Shown here: piece after piece, positions 1 to 7,916 of the stretch | Layout of the letters: each line of letters opens with the position of its first letter | How positions within the stretch are numbered: position 1 is the stretch's first letter | From: CAZGYE01 sp964530165 | Lineage (GTDB): Bacteria > Planctomycetota > Planctomycetia > Planctomycetales > Planctomycetaceae | Reading direction: 5' to 3' | Length of the DNA: 35,984 nt | Assembly (NCBI GenBank): GCA_964530165.1 | Contig: CAZGYE010000020.1 | Location: forward strand, 1 to 35,984 | Notes under the pieces: generated by a model | Databases searched by the model: none | The model's input: only the letters and a program-made list of their open reading frames with translations | Told to the model about the DNA's origin: nothing | Position numbers and translations under genes: made by a program

Positions 1-267
1 CGATCGTTCCAGGGCCGCCTCACGCACCCCCAGGCGGCCGGCTCCATCGGCAAAGAACTTACGTGAAATCACAGGCCGAAAAATTTCAAAATCGCCGATT
101 TTTCCACGCTGCTGGGGAAGTCGGGCTAGTCGTGGTAGGGCGCGGGGGCGACCACAACCGATTGTTCGACCAGACGAAAGAACAGCTTCCCACGCGCCTT
201 GGATTTACGCCGGTTGAAGCGGAATGTGAATTCGTCGAGATAGTACGGCAAATGGCGTTGGTTCTGT
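1..267. other. left edge without an assignable gene
   Basis: No gene can be assigned with confidence here. Two short open frames touch the left edge: one on the plus strand ending at a TGA at 64-66, and one on the minus strand that could begin at a GTG at 70-72 and leave the window at base 1 (it would start with the residues VISRKFFADGAGRLG). Both have GC-rich third positions, neither has a recognisable family signature, and no Shine-Dalgarno sequence precedes the GTG. The remainder, up to the aminotransferase stop at 268, shows no repeat or RNA gene. Confidence 0.3.
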
Positions 268-1197
268 TCACTCCGTGAGTGATCCGCCGATCTGCTCGGA
301 GCAAACCAGCACCCCCTCGGCCTTCGTCCGCTTGGCAAACAGCTCGCTTAGCCGTCGCGTCAATGGACCGGGAACCGAACTTCCGATCGCCCGACCGTCG
401 ACCGTCTGGATGGGTGCCAGTTCGCCCATGGTGCCCGTGCAGAACATTTCGTCGGCGCGGTAGACTTCCGTCAGCGAGACGTCCCGTTCTTCGCACGCGA
501 TTTTATTCTCCCGGCACAACTCGAGCACGGTGGCCCGAGTGATCCCTTCCGGACAGGCCACCGTTCGGCTCGTCGCCAGCACGTCCTTCTGGACGATGAA
601 GAGGTGCGTGGCGTTTGTCTCGGCGACGAAGCCACAGGTATCCAGCATCAGCGCATCGTCGGCCCCGGCATGGTTCGCTTCAATTTTTGCCAGAATGGAT
701 TGAACCATGTTACAGTGGTGGATCTTGGGATCCAGACAATCGGGCGGAAACCGCCGGATGCTGCTGGTGATCAGCGAGACGCCCGTTTTGTCATAAACGG
801 GGGGCTTGTGCTCGGCCAGCACGATGAAGGTCGGGCCGGCCTGATTGAGCCGCGGGTCCATGCCGGACGTGATTTTCACCCCGCGGGTCAATGTCAGCCG
901 AATGTGGACCCCGTCCTGCATCTGGTTGGCCGCCAGTGTGCGCTTGATCTGCTGGACGATCTCTGCGTGCGACGGAATCTCAACAAAAGCCAGCGCCAGC
1001 GCCGAGCTGCGCAGCCGATCGAGGTGTTCGTACAGTTTGAAGATACGGCCGCGATACAACCGCAACCCTTCCCACACGGCGTCACCCCCCTGCACGGCCG
1101 AGTCGAACGGGCTGATACCCGCCTCGTCACGGTGCACGAGCTTGCCGTTGATGTTGATCAGCAGGTCGCGATTCTTCTCGTTGAAAGTTTGTAGCAT
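268..1197 (-). CDS. class IV PLP aminotransferase (branched-chain / D-amino acid aminotransferase-like)
   Basis: Predicted PLP-dependent transaminase of fold type IV, about 309 residues, the usual length for IlvE and D-amino-acid aminotransferases. The ATG at 1195-1197 is chosen because it begins the conserved N-terminal strand (MLQTFNEKNRDLLININGKL); an upstream in-frame ATG would run into the preceding gene. Visible family features are the SPFDSAVQGGDAVWEGLR segment, the probable PLP lysine in LDPKIHHCN, and the cofactor-binding region GFVAETNATHLF followed by EGITRATVLELC. Substrate cannot be told from sequence; branched-chain amino acids are the default for the family. It lies 20 bp downstream of a sulfotransferase-like gene on the same strand, so the two are probably co-transcribed. 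Confidence 0.85.
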   Translation of the reverse strand: MLQTFNEKNRDLLININGKLVHRDEAGISPFDSAVQGGDAVWEGLRLYRGRIFKLYEHLDRLRSSALALAFVEIPSHAEIVQQIKRTLAANQMQDGVHIRLTLTRGVKITSGMDPRLNQAGPTFIVLAEHKPPVYDKTGVSLITSSIRRFPPDCLDPKIHHCNMVQSILAKIEANHAGADDALMLDTCGFVAETNATHLFIVQKDVLATSRTVACPEGITRATVLELCRENKIACEERDVSLTEVYRADEMFCTGTMGELAPIQTVDGRAIGSSVPGPLTRRLSELFAKRTKAEGVLVCSEQIGGSLTE

Positions 1198-1217
1198 CGG
1201 TCCTCTCCACGCCGGCG

Positions 1218-1958
1218 CTACTGTCCCAATCGGTGCTGGTAGAGCCGATGGTAGTAGTCGAGGCACTGTTCATGGAGGTCTGTGAACTGTTCCGGCAGCT
1301 TGTCCGGTTTCGGTTTGTACGGTCGGAATGAGGTCGACGTGAGGACCTGTTGATACCAATGCTCGGCCCAGACGCCGTCGGTCTTGCGGAGGCCCGGCGG
1401 CCAGCAGAGCATGCGGTCGGAAAACTCGACGCCCAAGTGATCGCACAACAGGCCGACCATCCGTTTGGGCTTTTGGAGCACGTCCTTCGCGTCCAGAACG
1501 GCCGGTGTCTGCCCGGTTCCGGAACGGACCTGCTCAAAGATCTCCACCTGTTGCGGCAGCCCGGTGTCTTCCAGCGTCGCGTCGGGCAGCTGCTTGATGA
1601 AAGAGGTCAGCATCTCGTACGGATCACGAATTAGAAACCAGTGCGTCAGCCGATGCAGCCACCAGCGCTGGATGCCCGGCAGCAGGTGCTGCGCCATGTG
1701 CTTCTGAAAGAAGACCCGTTTGCCATCGGGGACGTCGCCAGTGATCCAGTCAACGACTTTTGGCCAATCGATCTCGCCGTGGGCGATCACCTCGTCAGCG
1801 CCGGGATGCTCGCGTCCGGTGACGTGCAGATAGTACGCATAAAACGGTTCGTCGCAGACGAACGTATCGGTCCGATTGCCCCAGGAGCGCATCATCGCGG
1901 TCGAGATGTTCCGGGGTCCGGACCACATGGCAATTCGCAGTGGAGAGACATCGCTCAT
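1218..1958 (-). CDS. sulfotransferase family protein
   Basis: A 246-residue P-loop sulfotransferase-like protein. The N-terminal stretch MWSGPRNISTAMMRSW matches the 5'-phosphosulfate-binding loop of PAPS-dependent sulfotransferases, and HWFLIRDPYEMLTSF resembles the 3'-phosphate-binding region (RDP...S). The family moves a sulfuryl group from PAPS to an acceptor, but this bacterial subgroup has no acceptor I can name. The ATG at 1958 starts just before the phosphate-binding strand, so little N-terminus could be missing. It is the first gene of a probable two-gene unit with the class IV aminotransferase and is divergent from cutA. No signal peptide or membrane segment is seen. Confidence 0.75.
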   Translation of the reverse strand: MSDVSPLRIAMWSGPRNISTAMMRSWGNRTDTFVCDEPFYAYYLHVTGREHPGADEVIAHGEIDWPKVVDWITGDVPDGKRVFFQKHMAQHLLPGIQRWWLHRLTHWFLIRDPYEMLTSFIKQLPDATLEDTGLPQQVEIFEQVRSGTGQTPAVLDAKDVLQKPKRMVGLLCDHLGVEFSDRMLCWPPGLRKTDGVWAEHWYQQVLTSTSFRPYKPKPDKLPEQFTDLHEQCLDYYHRLYQHRLGQ

Positions 1959-2008
1959 TGCGGGTCGCCCAATGGCAGAGTTGCGGCTCAGGCAGTCTTG
2001 ATCTTCTT

Positions 2009-2018
2009 ATGGTACAAT
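2009..2018 (+). promoter_or_regulatory. possible extended -10 promoter of cutA
   Basis: TACAAT at 2013-2018 is preceded by TGG, giving the TGn-TACAAT form of an extended -10 element on the cutA strand. No good -35 box lies 16-18 bp upstream. It is about 110 bp upstream of the chosen cutA start, so this is a weak call. Confidence 0.25.
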
Positions 2019-2084
2019 ACGGCAGTCGTTTTCTTGATGGAAGTCTATATGGTTTGTCAGCTTCCGATTTAAAGGGCGCTGTGG

Positions 2085-2104
2085 GGCAGGCTTTCCAGCC
2101 TGCC
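2085..2104. repeat. 20-bp palindromic repeat, copy 1
   Basis: GGCAGGCT and AGCCTGCC arms of 8 bp flank a 4-nt loop. The same palindrome, reading on the opposite strand together with the flanking CCCCAC, occurs twice at 23386-23405 and 23416-23435. Here it sits in the upstream region of cutA, between the promoter-like TACAAT and the start codon. Confidence 0.8.
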
Positions 2105-2128
2105 GATTGGTCGGACGTGAATGAGACA

Positions 2129-2458
2129 ATGAACGCTTCTTTCGTGTACGTCACTGCGGCAAACAAACAGGAAGCACTCCAAATCGGCCGCGTGCTGGTC
2201 GAAGAACGGCTGGCGGCCTGCGTCAACGTGCTGGACAACATGACGTCGCTGTATTGGTGGGAAGGGAAACTTCAGGAGGACAGCGAAGCCGTTCTGATCG
2301 CCAAAACAAGGGAAAACCTCGTCGAACAACTCATCGAGCGGGTGAAATCGCTGCACAGCGACAGTTGCCCGTGTGTCGTCTCCTGGCCCATACAGACCGG
2401 CAACCAGGCGTATCTCGATTGGATCCGCGATGAGACCCGGGGGAGCAATGACGAATGA
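2129..2458 (+). CDS. cutA: divalent-cation tolerance protein CutA
   Basis: A 109-residue CutA1-family protein, the usual length (100-115). CutA proteins are small trimeric ferredoxin-like proteins linked in E. coli to copper and other divalent-metal tolerance; their molecular role is not well settled. Family features are the N-terminal strand FVYVTAANKQEALQIGRVLV, the conserved ERLAACVNVL with its cysteine, SLYWWEGKLQEDSEAVLIAKT, and the C-terminal aromatic motif YLDWI. The ATG at 2129 directly precedes the first strand; the open frame extends upstream to 1940, but that part translates the palindromic repeat and is not expected in the family. No clear Shine-Dalgarno sequence is present. Confidence 0.93.
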   Translation: MNASFVYVTAANKQEALQIGRVLVEERLAACVNVLDNMTSLYWWEGKLQEDSEAVLIAKTRENLVEQLIERVKSLHSDSCPCVVSWPIQTGNQAYLDWIRDETRGSNDE

Positions 2459-2590
2459 CCAATGACGAATGTCACATGTCGAAAGCCTCGAAGCCGGCAC
2501 CCGAACCGGAACCTCTGGCTCATCGCCACGCGTGTTTTTTCGTCATTCGGGGTTTGTCATTGATTCATCATTCGTTGTTGGACATTAGAC
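2447..2590. repeat. short direct and inverted AATGACGAATG-type repeats
   Basis: At the 3' end of cutA and in the following gap, variants of AATGACGAATG and AATGACCAATG occur in one orientation (about 2448-2472), and their complements (TCGTCATTCG, TTGTCATTGA, TCATCATTCG) occur at about 2539-2577. The two clusters could form a long imperfect hairpin around 70 nt of spacer. A related dyad, AATGACGAGTCATT, lies near 8355. They look like intergenic low-complexity repeats; no function can be assigned. Confidence 0.5.
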
Positions 2591-2630
2591 ATTCCCGGCC
2601 GACCCTCTGATCTGAAACAATCGAGCCGCC

Positions 2631-3056
2631 ATGCCCGCCGTCTATGAACATCGCCATACGGTTCGCGACGACGAAATCGACGAGCAGGGACACGCAAACA
2701 ATGTGGAATACCTGAAATGGATGCAGACGGCTGCCATTGCCCATTCGACGGCCCAAGGGTGGTCTCCCCAGCGGTACCGCGATAACGGCGCCGGCTGGGT
2801 GGTGCGCACGCATGAGATCGAATACCTTCAGCCGGCTTTCACCGGAGACGAAATCGTGGTGCGGACCTGGGTGGCGAATTTCAAGAAGATCTCTTCGCTC
2901 AGAAAGTACAAGATCTGTAGGGACGTCGACGGGACCGTGCTGGCCCTGGCTCGGACCGACTGGGTGTTTCTCGGCATGAAGCACCGCGTGCCACGCCGGA
3001 TGCCAAAGGAGCTGATCGCCGCGTTCGAACTGGTGCCGGAAGAAAACGAACCGTAG
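2631..3056 (+). CDS. acyl-CoA thioesterase, 4-hydroxybenzoyl-CoA thioesterase/YbgC type
   Basis: A 141-residue hot-dog-fold protein. The motif DEIDEQGHANNVEYLKWM matches the active-site segment of 4-HBT/YbgC thioesterases (an acidic residue, then GHxNNxxYL), and EYLQPAFTGDEIVVRTWV is the second typical strand pair. These enzymes hydrolyse short- or medium-chain acyl-CoA or aryl-CoA esters in the cytoplasm; the substrate is not predictable here. The ATG at 2631 gives the expected length and start. The RNA methyltransferase gene begins 7 bp after its stop, so the two are likely in one transcript that may continue into the HAD gene. Confidence 0.85.
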   Translation: MPAVYEHRHTVRDDEIDEQGHANNVEYLKWMQTAAIAHSTAQGWSPQRYRDNGAGWVVRTHEIEYLQPAFTGDEIVVRTWVANFKKISSLRKYKICRDVDGTVLALARTDWVFLGMKHRVPRRMPKELIAAFELVPEENEP

Positions 3057-3063
3057 TCGGGAC

Positions 3064-4215
3064 ATGGATCGATTCGAACTGATTGCCACAGCGAGTTTCG
3101 GGCTGGAATCGGTCGTTTCGCGGGAGCTGAAGCAGCTCGGGTACGAGGAGCAGTCCGTCGCCGACGGACGCGTGACGTTCACCGCCGACGAAGCCGCTAT
3201 CTGCCGCTCGAACCTCTGGCTGCGCAGTGCCGAGCGTGTCCTGCTGAAAGTGGGATCGTTCGCGGCCCGCGATTTCGGCGAGCTGTTCGACTGCACCAAA
3301 GCATTGCCGTGGACCGATTGGCTTTCTGCCGATGCGTCCTTTCCGGTGCGAGGCAAGTCGGTCCGTTCGCAGCTCTCGAGCGTTCCCGATTGTCAGGCGA
3401 TCGTCAAGAAGGCCATCGTGGAAAAGCTGAAAGAGTCGCATCACCAAAGCTGGTTCGACGAGACCGGCCCGGCGTATGCGATTGAAGTCTCGATTCTGAA
3501 AGATGAAGCGACGTTGACCATCGATACCACCGGCCCCGGACTGCACAAACGCGGATACCGCACGCTTTCCGGGCCGGCGCCGCTCAAAGAAACGCTGGCG
3601 GCCGGACTGGTACAATTGAGCTTCTGGAATTCGGATCGGCCGTTGATCGATCCGTTCTGCGGAACGGGCACCATACCGATCGAGGCCGCGTTGATCGGCG
3701 GAAGGATGGCCCCCGGGCTGAATCGCACGTTCGCCGCCGAAAGTTGGCCGCGGCTTCCGGCGAAACTGTGGGACGAGGCCCGCCGTGAAGCCCGCGATCT
3801 GGCCGGCGGCGAGCCTCAGATGCGGCTGATCGCCGGCGACATCGACGCGGACGTGCTGAGTCTGGCCCGCTATCACGCCCGGCAGGCCGGAGTGGAACCG
3901 AGCATTCACTTTCAGCGGCAGGCGTTTGCCGATCTGACAACGAAAAGGGAATTCGGCTGTCTGATCTGCAATCCGCCGTACGGTCGGCGTCTGGGAGACC
4001 CGCGGCAGGCGGAAGCGATCTACCGCGAAATGGCCGACGTTTTCTCGCGCCTCGGCACCTGGTCGTTCTACGTGCTCTCGTCTCATCCGGAATTTGAAAG
4101 CCTGTTCGGACGCCCGGCCGACCGCAGACGAAAACTGTACAACGGCCGGATCGAATGCACCTACCACCAATATCACGGTCCGCGACCGCCGAGAAGAAAC
4201 AGGTCCGACACATGA
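3064..4215 (+). CDS. THUMP-domain class I SAM-dependent RNA methyltransferase
   Basis: A 383-residue putative rRNA or tRNA guanine-N2 methyltransferase. The N-terminal 160 residues form a ferredoxin-like/THUMP region (from DRFELIATASFGLESVVSREL to KRGYRTLSGPAPLKE). The C-terminal half is a Rossmann methyltransferase with motif I DPFCGTGTIPIEAA, an acidic SAM-binding residue in AGDIDADVL, and the catalytic NPPYGRR motif. The family includes the N-terminal half of RlmL and stand-alone YpsC/TrmN-like enzymes; the exact target is unclear. The stop overlaps the ATG of the next gene (ATGA at 4212-4215), which suggests translational coupling. Confidence 0.88.
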   Translation: MDRFELIATASFGLESVVSRELKQLGYEEQSVADGRVTFTADEAAICRSNLWLRSAERVLLKVGSFAARDFGELFDCTKALPWTDWLSADASFPVRGKSVRSQLSSVPDCQAIVKKAIVEKLKESHHQSWFDETGPAYAIEVSILKDEATLTIDTTGPGLHKRGYRTLSGPAPLKETLAAGLVQLSFWNSDRPLIDPFCGTGTIPIEAALIGGRMAPGLNRTFAAESWPRLPAKLWDEARREARDLAGGEPQMRLIAGDIDADVLSLARYHARQAGVEPSIHFQRQAFADLTTKREFGCLICNPPYGRRLGDPRQAEAIYREMADVFSRLGTWSFYVLSSHPEFESLFGRPADRRRKLYNGRIECTYHQYHGPRPPRRNRSDT

Positions 4216-5198
4216 AGCAACACGGTCCTTGGACGGTCCATCTCGCCGACGCAGCCTGCCACGCTATGAAATCAGACCGCCCGGCCGTAAACTCGTGGGT
4301 GAGTCTTGCCATGGAAACAGCACACGAACCGGATTATCGGCCGTACGTCACCGACGCGGGAGCGGCGAACTTTCTGCCCGGTTCGAGCGTGGAGATCATC
4401 CGCGACGCCCGGCAAGATGAGCCGCCGCGCTTCGCGCTCTTCGATTTCGACGGCACTCTGAGCCTGATCCGAGAAGGCTGGATCGAGGTGATGGTCTCCA
4501 TGATGGTCGAAATCCTGCGGGAGACCCGAACCAACGAAACCGACGAAGCCTTATACTCATTGGCGCTCTCGTTCGTCACAGAACTCAACGGCAAGCAGAC
4601 CATTTATCAGATGTTCCGCCTGGCCGAGGAGGTCGAACAGCGCGGCGGAACACCCGAGGATCCCCTTTCCTACAAGCACCGTTACCACGACCGGCTGATG
4701 AAACACATTCACGGCCGGCTCGAGGCGCTGCGCCGCGGCGCGATTCCGCCGGGGGAAATGCTGGTCCCGTTTGCACTCGACATGCTCGACGAGCTGGTCG
4801 ACCGCGACGTCGAACTGTATTTGGCCAGCGGAACCGACGAGCAGTATGTCCGCGAAGAAGCGGAACTGCTCGGACTCGACGCTTATTTCGGACAGCACAT
4901 TTCCGGCGCCGTCGACGATTACAAAACATTCTCGAAGGCGCTGGTGATCCAGCGGATTCTTGACGAGAATGACATCGATGCGTCGCGGCTTGTGGGATTC
5001 GGCGACGGCTACGTGGAGATCGACAACATCAAGTCAGCCGGCGGCATTGCCATCGGCGTGGCCAGCGACGAAGCCGGCCGCAGCGGCAAACCAAACCCGT
5101 GGAAGCGCGAACGGCTGATCGGCATCGGGGCCGACGTCGTCATTCCCGATTTCCATGACGGCAACCTGTTGTGCCGGTATCTATGGAGAGAAGCTTAA
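4212..5198 (+). CDS. HAD-superfamily phosphatase
   Basis: A 328-residue haloacid-dehalogenase-type hydrolase. Motif I is FDFDGTL near residue 80 with both catalytic aspartates; motif II is YLASGTDEQYV; the motif III lysine is likely in DDYKTFSKAL; motif IV is GFGDGYVEIDNI. A helical cap of about 100 residues follows motif I, as in phosphoglycolate-phosphatase-like members. Start: the ATG at 4212 overlaps the previous stop; an ATG at 4311 would remove a poorly conserved-looking 33 residues and is also possible. It is the first gene of a four-gene cassette with a deoxyhypusine-synthase-like protein, a PfkB kinase and a SIS protein. It probably dephosphorylates a sugar phosphate in that pathway, but this is inference from context. 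Confidence 0.82.
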   Translation: MKQHGPWTVHLADAACHAMKSDRPAVNSWVSLAMETAHEPDYRPYVTDAGAANFLPGSSVEIIRDARQDEPPRFALFDFDGTLSLIREGWIEVMVSMMVEILRETRTNETDEALYSLALSFVTELNGKQTIYQMFRLAEEVEQRGGTPEDPLSYKHRYHDRLMKHIHGRLEALRRGAIPPGEMLVPFALDMLDELVDRDVELYLASGTDEQYVREEAELLGLDAYFGQHISGAVDDYKTFSKALVIQRILDENDIDASRLVGFGDGYVEIDNIKSAGGIAIGVASDEAGRSGKPNPWKRERLIGIGADVVIPDFHDGNLLCRYLWREA

Positions 5199-5221
5199 CC
5201 AGCACAAACCCGGAGCCACTC

Positions 5222-6193
5222 ATGCCGTTCCCGCAGTTTGACCGCTCGCAGCTCGACATCCGCCCGTTGAGGGAGCGGTCGCACGATCTCGATCTGAGCT
5301 CGATGATGAACCATCCCGACAGTCCGCGCGTCCCGTTCGAGCATCCGGCATTACCCGTCCTGGCGGAAAGAATTGTCGAGGCGGCCGGCAACAATCGGGC
5401 GGTCATTTTCTGTTGTGGGGCGCATGTGTTGAAGACAGGAAATGCTCCGCTGCTGATTGACCTGATGGAGCGCGGATTGTTGAAACACCTGGCGCTGAAC
5501 GGCGCCGGCGCGATTCACGACTTCGAATTGGCGTTGGTGGGCGGGACGACCGAGAGTGTGGCCCGCTACATCAGAGAGGGTCAGTTCGGACTCTGGCGGG
5601 AGACGGCCCGTCTGAACGATGCCGCCGCGGCCGGGTTTCGCGATTCCATCGGGCTGGGCGAGGCGATCGGCCGTATGATCGAAGAAGACCGGTTTCCGCA
5701 CCGCGAGGCGAGCGTGCTGGCCGCCGGGTATCGCCTGGGGGTGCCGGTGACGATCCACGTTTCCATCGGGCAGGACATCGTTCACGAACATCCCAACTGC
5801 GACGGCGCCGCGACCGGAGCCGCGTCGTTCACCGACTTCCTGATTTACACGCAATCGGTCGCCAAGCTCCAGGGGGGCGTGTTCTTGAACATCGGATCGG
5901 CGGTCATGGGGCCGGAAGTGTATCTCAAAGCGCTGGCGATGGTCCGCAACGTGGCCCATCAGCGGGGAGAGCAAGTCCGCCGCTTCACAACCGGCGTGTT
6001 CGATCTGATCGATCTGGGAGACGACCTCTCGCACGAAGCACCCAAAGACGACCCGCGCTATTACTTCCGCCCGTTCAAGACCATTTTGCTCCGCACGGTC
6101 GCCGACGGCGGCGAAAGCTTTTACGTTAAGGGCGACCACAAAGCAACGGTGCCCGCACTGTACGACGCCGTCATCGCCCGGGTTCAGTCATGA
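5222..6193 (+). CDS. deoxyhypusine synthase-like conserved protein, function unknown
   Basis: A 323-residue protein of uncertain function. Segments such as VIFCCGAHVLKTGNAPLL, ALNGAGAIHDFELALVGG and GQFGLWRETARLN look like a Rossmann-type fold, and I tentatively relate it to the deoxyhypusine synthase superfamily; I do not see the classical deoxyhypusine synthase catalytic lysine motif, so eIF5A-type chemistry should not be assumed. HVSIGQDIVHEHPNCDGAA contains clustered His/Cys residues that might bind metal. The ATG at 5222 is favoured because GGAG precedes it at a good distance and it clears the previous stop by 23 bp. Its own stop overlaps the ATG of the kinase gene (ATGA at 6190-6193), a strong sign of a shared pathway. 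Confidence 0.6.
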   Translation: MPFPQFDRSQLDIRPLRERSHDLDLSSMMNHPDSPRVPFEHPALPVLAERIVEAAGNNRAVIFCCGAHVLKTGNAPLLIDLMERGLLKHLALNGAGAIHDFELALVGGTTESVARYIREGQFGLWRETARLNDAAAAGFRDSIGLGEAIGRMIEEDRFPHREASVLAAGYRLGVPVTIHVSIGQDIVHEHPNCDGAATGAASFTDFLIYTQSVAKLQGGVFLNIGSAVMGPEVYLKALAMVRNVAHQRGEQVRRFTTGVFDLIDLGDDLSHEAPKDDPRYYFRPFKTILLRTVADGGESFYVKGDHKATVPALYDAVIARVQS

Positions 6194-7230
6194 CTCCCGA
6201 ACGCCTCGAGGAATTGATCGACCGTTTCCCGTCACGGCGGATTGCCGTCTTCGGCGATTTCTTTCTCGACAAGTACCTCGACGTCGATCCGGGCCTGGCC
6301 GAGACGAGCGTCGAGACCGGCAAGACGGCCCATCAGGTCGTTGCGATCCGGCGCAGCCCCGGTGCGGCGGGTACGGTGGTGGCCAACCTCGCGGCTTTGA
6401 CGGCCGGAACGCTGCACGCCGTCGGGGCCGTCGGCGACGATGGAGAAGCGTTTGAGCTGCGTAGAGGACTCGAACGGCTCGGATGCGGTTGTGACGGCCT
6501 GTTGCAATTCGAGTCTCTGATGACGCCGACGTATCTCAAACCGCGCGACGTCACCGATGTCGATCTGTCGGGCGAGCACGAACGCTACGACACGCAGAAT
6601 CGCCGGCGCACACCGGATGAGGTCATCCGAAAGGTGATCGACGCGCTTGATGCCGTGCTGCCCAGGCTCGACGCCGTCGTCATCGCCGACCAGGTCGAAG
6701 CAGACGATCACGGCCTGATCACCGCGTCTGTGCGTGACATACTGGCCGACCGCGCGCGTCGGTACCCCGACGTGATCTTCTGGGCCGACAGCCGATCACA
6801 CATTCGCCGTTTTCGTGGCGTCATCATCAAGCCGAATCAATTCGAGGCGACGGGGCTTTTCACCCCGCTGCCGGGTGAACAGAAAATCGCTCTGGAAGAG
6901 CTGCGCGAGGCGGTCCGAAAGCTGCGCAGGGAAATCGGAGCACCGGTATGCGCCACGCGCGGCGAGCAAGGCATACTCGTCAGCGATCCGGAACTGACCG
7001 TGGTTCCCGGCGTACATCTGGACGGACCGATCGATCCCACCGGCGCAGGCGACAGTGTCACCGCCGGCGCGGTCCTGGCGCTGACCGCCGGCGCAACTCT
7101 GCCTGAGGCGGCCCTCATCGGCAATCTGGTGGCTTCCCTGACCGTCGAACAACTGGCCACCACCGGGACGACTCATCCCAGGCAGCTTTTCAAAAGGCTC
7201 GAATTGTGGAGAATGCAGAACGCGGAATAG
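6190..7230 (+). CDS. PfkB/ribokinase-family sugar kinase (RfaE domain I-like)
   Basis: A 346-residue carbohydrate kinase. The start RIAVFGDFFLDKYLDVDPG resembles the substrate-binding N-terminus of heptose-7-phosphate kinases (RfaE/HldE domain I). The PGAAGTVVANLAAL segment is the PfkB glycine-rich signature 1, PNQFEATGLF is the mid-domain motif, and DPTGAGDSVTAGAVLAL contains the ATP/anion hole and the catalytic aspartate of PfkB signature 2. It has no cytidylyl- or adenylyltransferase domain, unlike fused HldE. ATGA overlap with the preceding gene and a 20-bp gap to a GmhA-like isomerase point to a heptose-like or other phospho-sugar pathway. The exact substrate is unknown. Confidence 0.85.
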   Translation: MTPERLEELIDRFPSRRIAVFGDFFLDKYLDVDPGLAETSVETGKTAHQVVAIRRSPGAAGTVVANLAALTAGTLHAVGAVGDDGEAFELRRGLERLGCGCDGLLQFESLMTPTYLKPRDVTDVDLSGEHERYDTQNRRRTPDEVIRKVIDALDAVLPRLDAVVIADQVEADDHGLITASVRDILADRARRYPDVIFWADSRSHIRRFRGVIIKPNQFEATGLFTPLPGEQKIALEELREAVRKLRREIGAPVCATRGEQGILVSDPELTVVPGVHLDGPIDPTGAGDSVTAGAVLALTAGATLPEAALIGNLVASLTVEQLATTGTTHPRQLFKRLELWRMQNAE

Positions 7231-7250
7231 GGGTTAGGGGTTAGAGGTTA

Positions 7251-7820
7251 GTGAGAATGTTGGATGAGCGATTTGCGAGCGATTATCTCAAAGACCTGAC
7301 CGGGTTGTTGCCGAGGCTTGACACGGATCGCATCGCCGAGGCCATTGACTGGATGCGGACCGCCCGCGATGACGAACGCACCATTTTCATCTGCGGCAAC
7401 GGCGGCAGCGCTTCGATTGCCTCCCAGATGGTCGTCGACATCGTCAAGGGAGCCTCGTTCGGCAAGCGGTCGCGCTTCAAAATGATCGGCCTGACCGACA
7501 GCATCGCGACCATCACCGCTTATGCCAACGACGAGGGTTACGAGACCGTCTTCGTCGAGCCGCTCAGGAACTTTGCCCAGGCCGGCGATCTGCTGATCGG
7601 CATCAGCGGCAGCGGCAATAGCGAGAACGTCTTGCGGGCCATCGAGTACGCCAATGAGATCGGCTGCAGGACCATCGGCCTGACCACCGGCGAAGGCGGT
7701 CGCTTGCGCGAGCTGGTCGAACTGCCGCTGCTGGTTCCGTCGACTCACATGGGCCGGCTGGAAGACTGTTTCTTCATCATGACGCACATCCTCTGCTATG
7801 CTTTCATTCAGGCCGATTAA
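7251..7820 (+). CDS. SIS-domain phosphosugar isomerase (GmhA-like)
   Basis: A 189-residue single SIS-domain protein, about the length of sedoheptulose-7-phosphate isomerase GmhA. The phosphate-binding loops are IFICGNGGSASIASQM and GISGSGNSENVLRAI, followed by GLTTGEGGRL. With the RfaE-like kinase and HAD phosphatase just upstream it would fit the isomerase-kinase-phosphatase order of ADP- or GDP-heptose biosynthesis, but no nucleotidyltransferase is present in this window. Start: a GTG at 7251, or the ATG two codons later at 7257. The 20-bp gap before it holds short GGTTAGGGGTTAGAGGTTA repeats instead of a ribosome-binding site. Confidence 0.85.
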   Translation: MRMLDERFASDYLKDLTGLLPRLDTDRIAEAIDWMRTARDDERTIFICGNGGSASIASQMVVDIVKGASFGKRSRFKMIGLTDSIATITAYANDEGYETVFVEPLRNFAQAGDLLIGISGSGNSENVLRAIEYANEIGCRTIGLTTGEGGRLRELVELPLLVPSTHMGRLEDCFFIMTHILCYAFIQAD

Positions 7821-7916
7821 AAACGAGACGCAGTGGTCCGTTGACCGCAAGTCGGTTGCTTCGGTCGTGCAGGGCTCAACCCGACGATTCAAAATTGCCA
7901 GACCGTCAGCCGAGCG

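Noticed and set aside
1940..2128. Longer N-terminus of CutA from 1940
   Set aside because: The added residues translate a promoter-like region and the palindromic repeat, and CutA proteins start right at the FVYVTA strand.
2899..4176. A 425-residue minus-strand frame opposite the THUMP methyltransferase
   Set aside because: Shadow of a gene with clear methyltransferase motifs on the plus strand.
7232..7250. Telomere-like or CRISPR-like repeat GGTTAGGGGTTAGAGGTTA
   Set aside because: Only two to three irregular units of 7-8 bp; too short for either, and such runs are ordinary intergenic low-complexity sequence.
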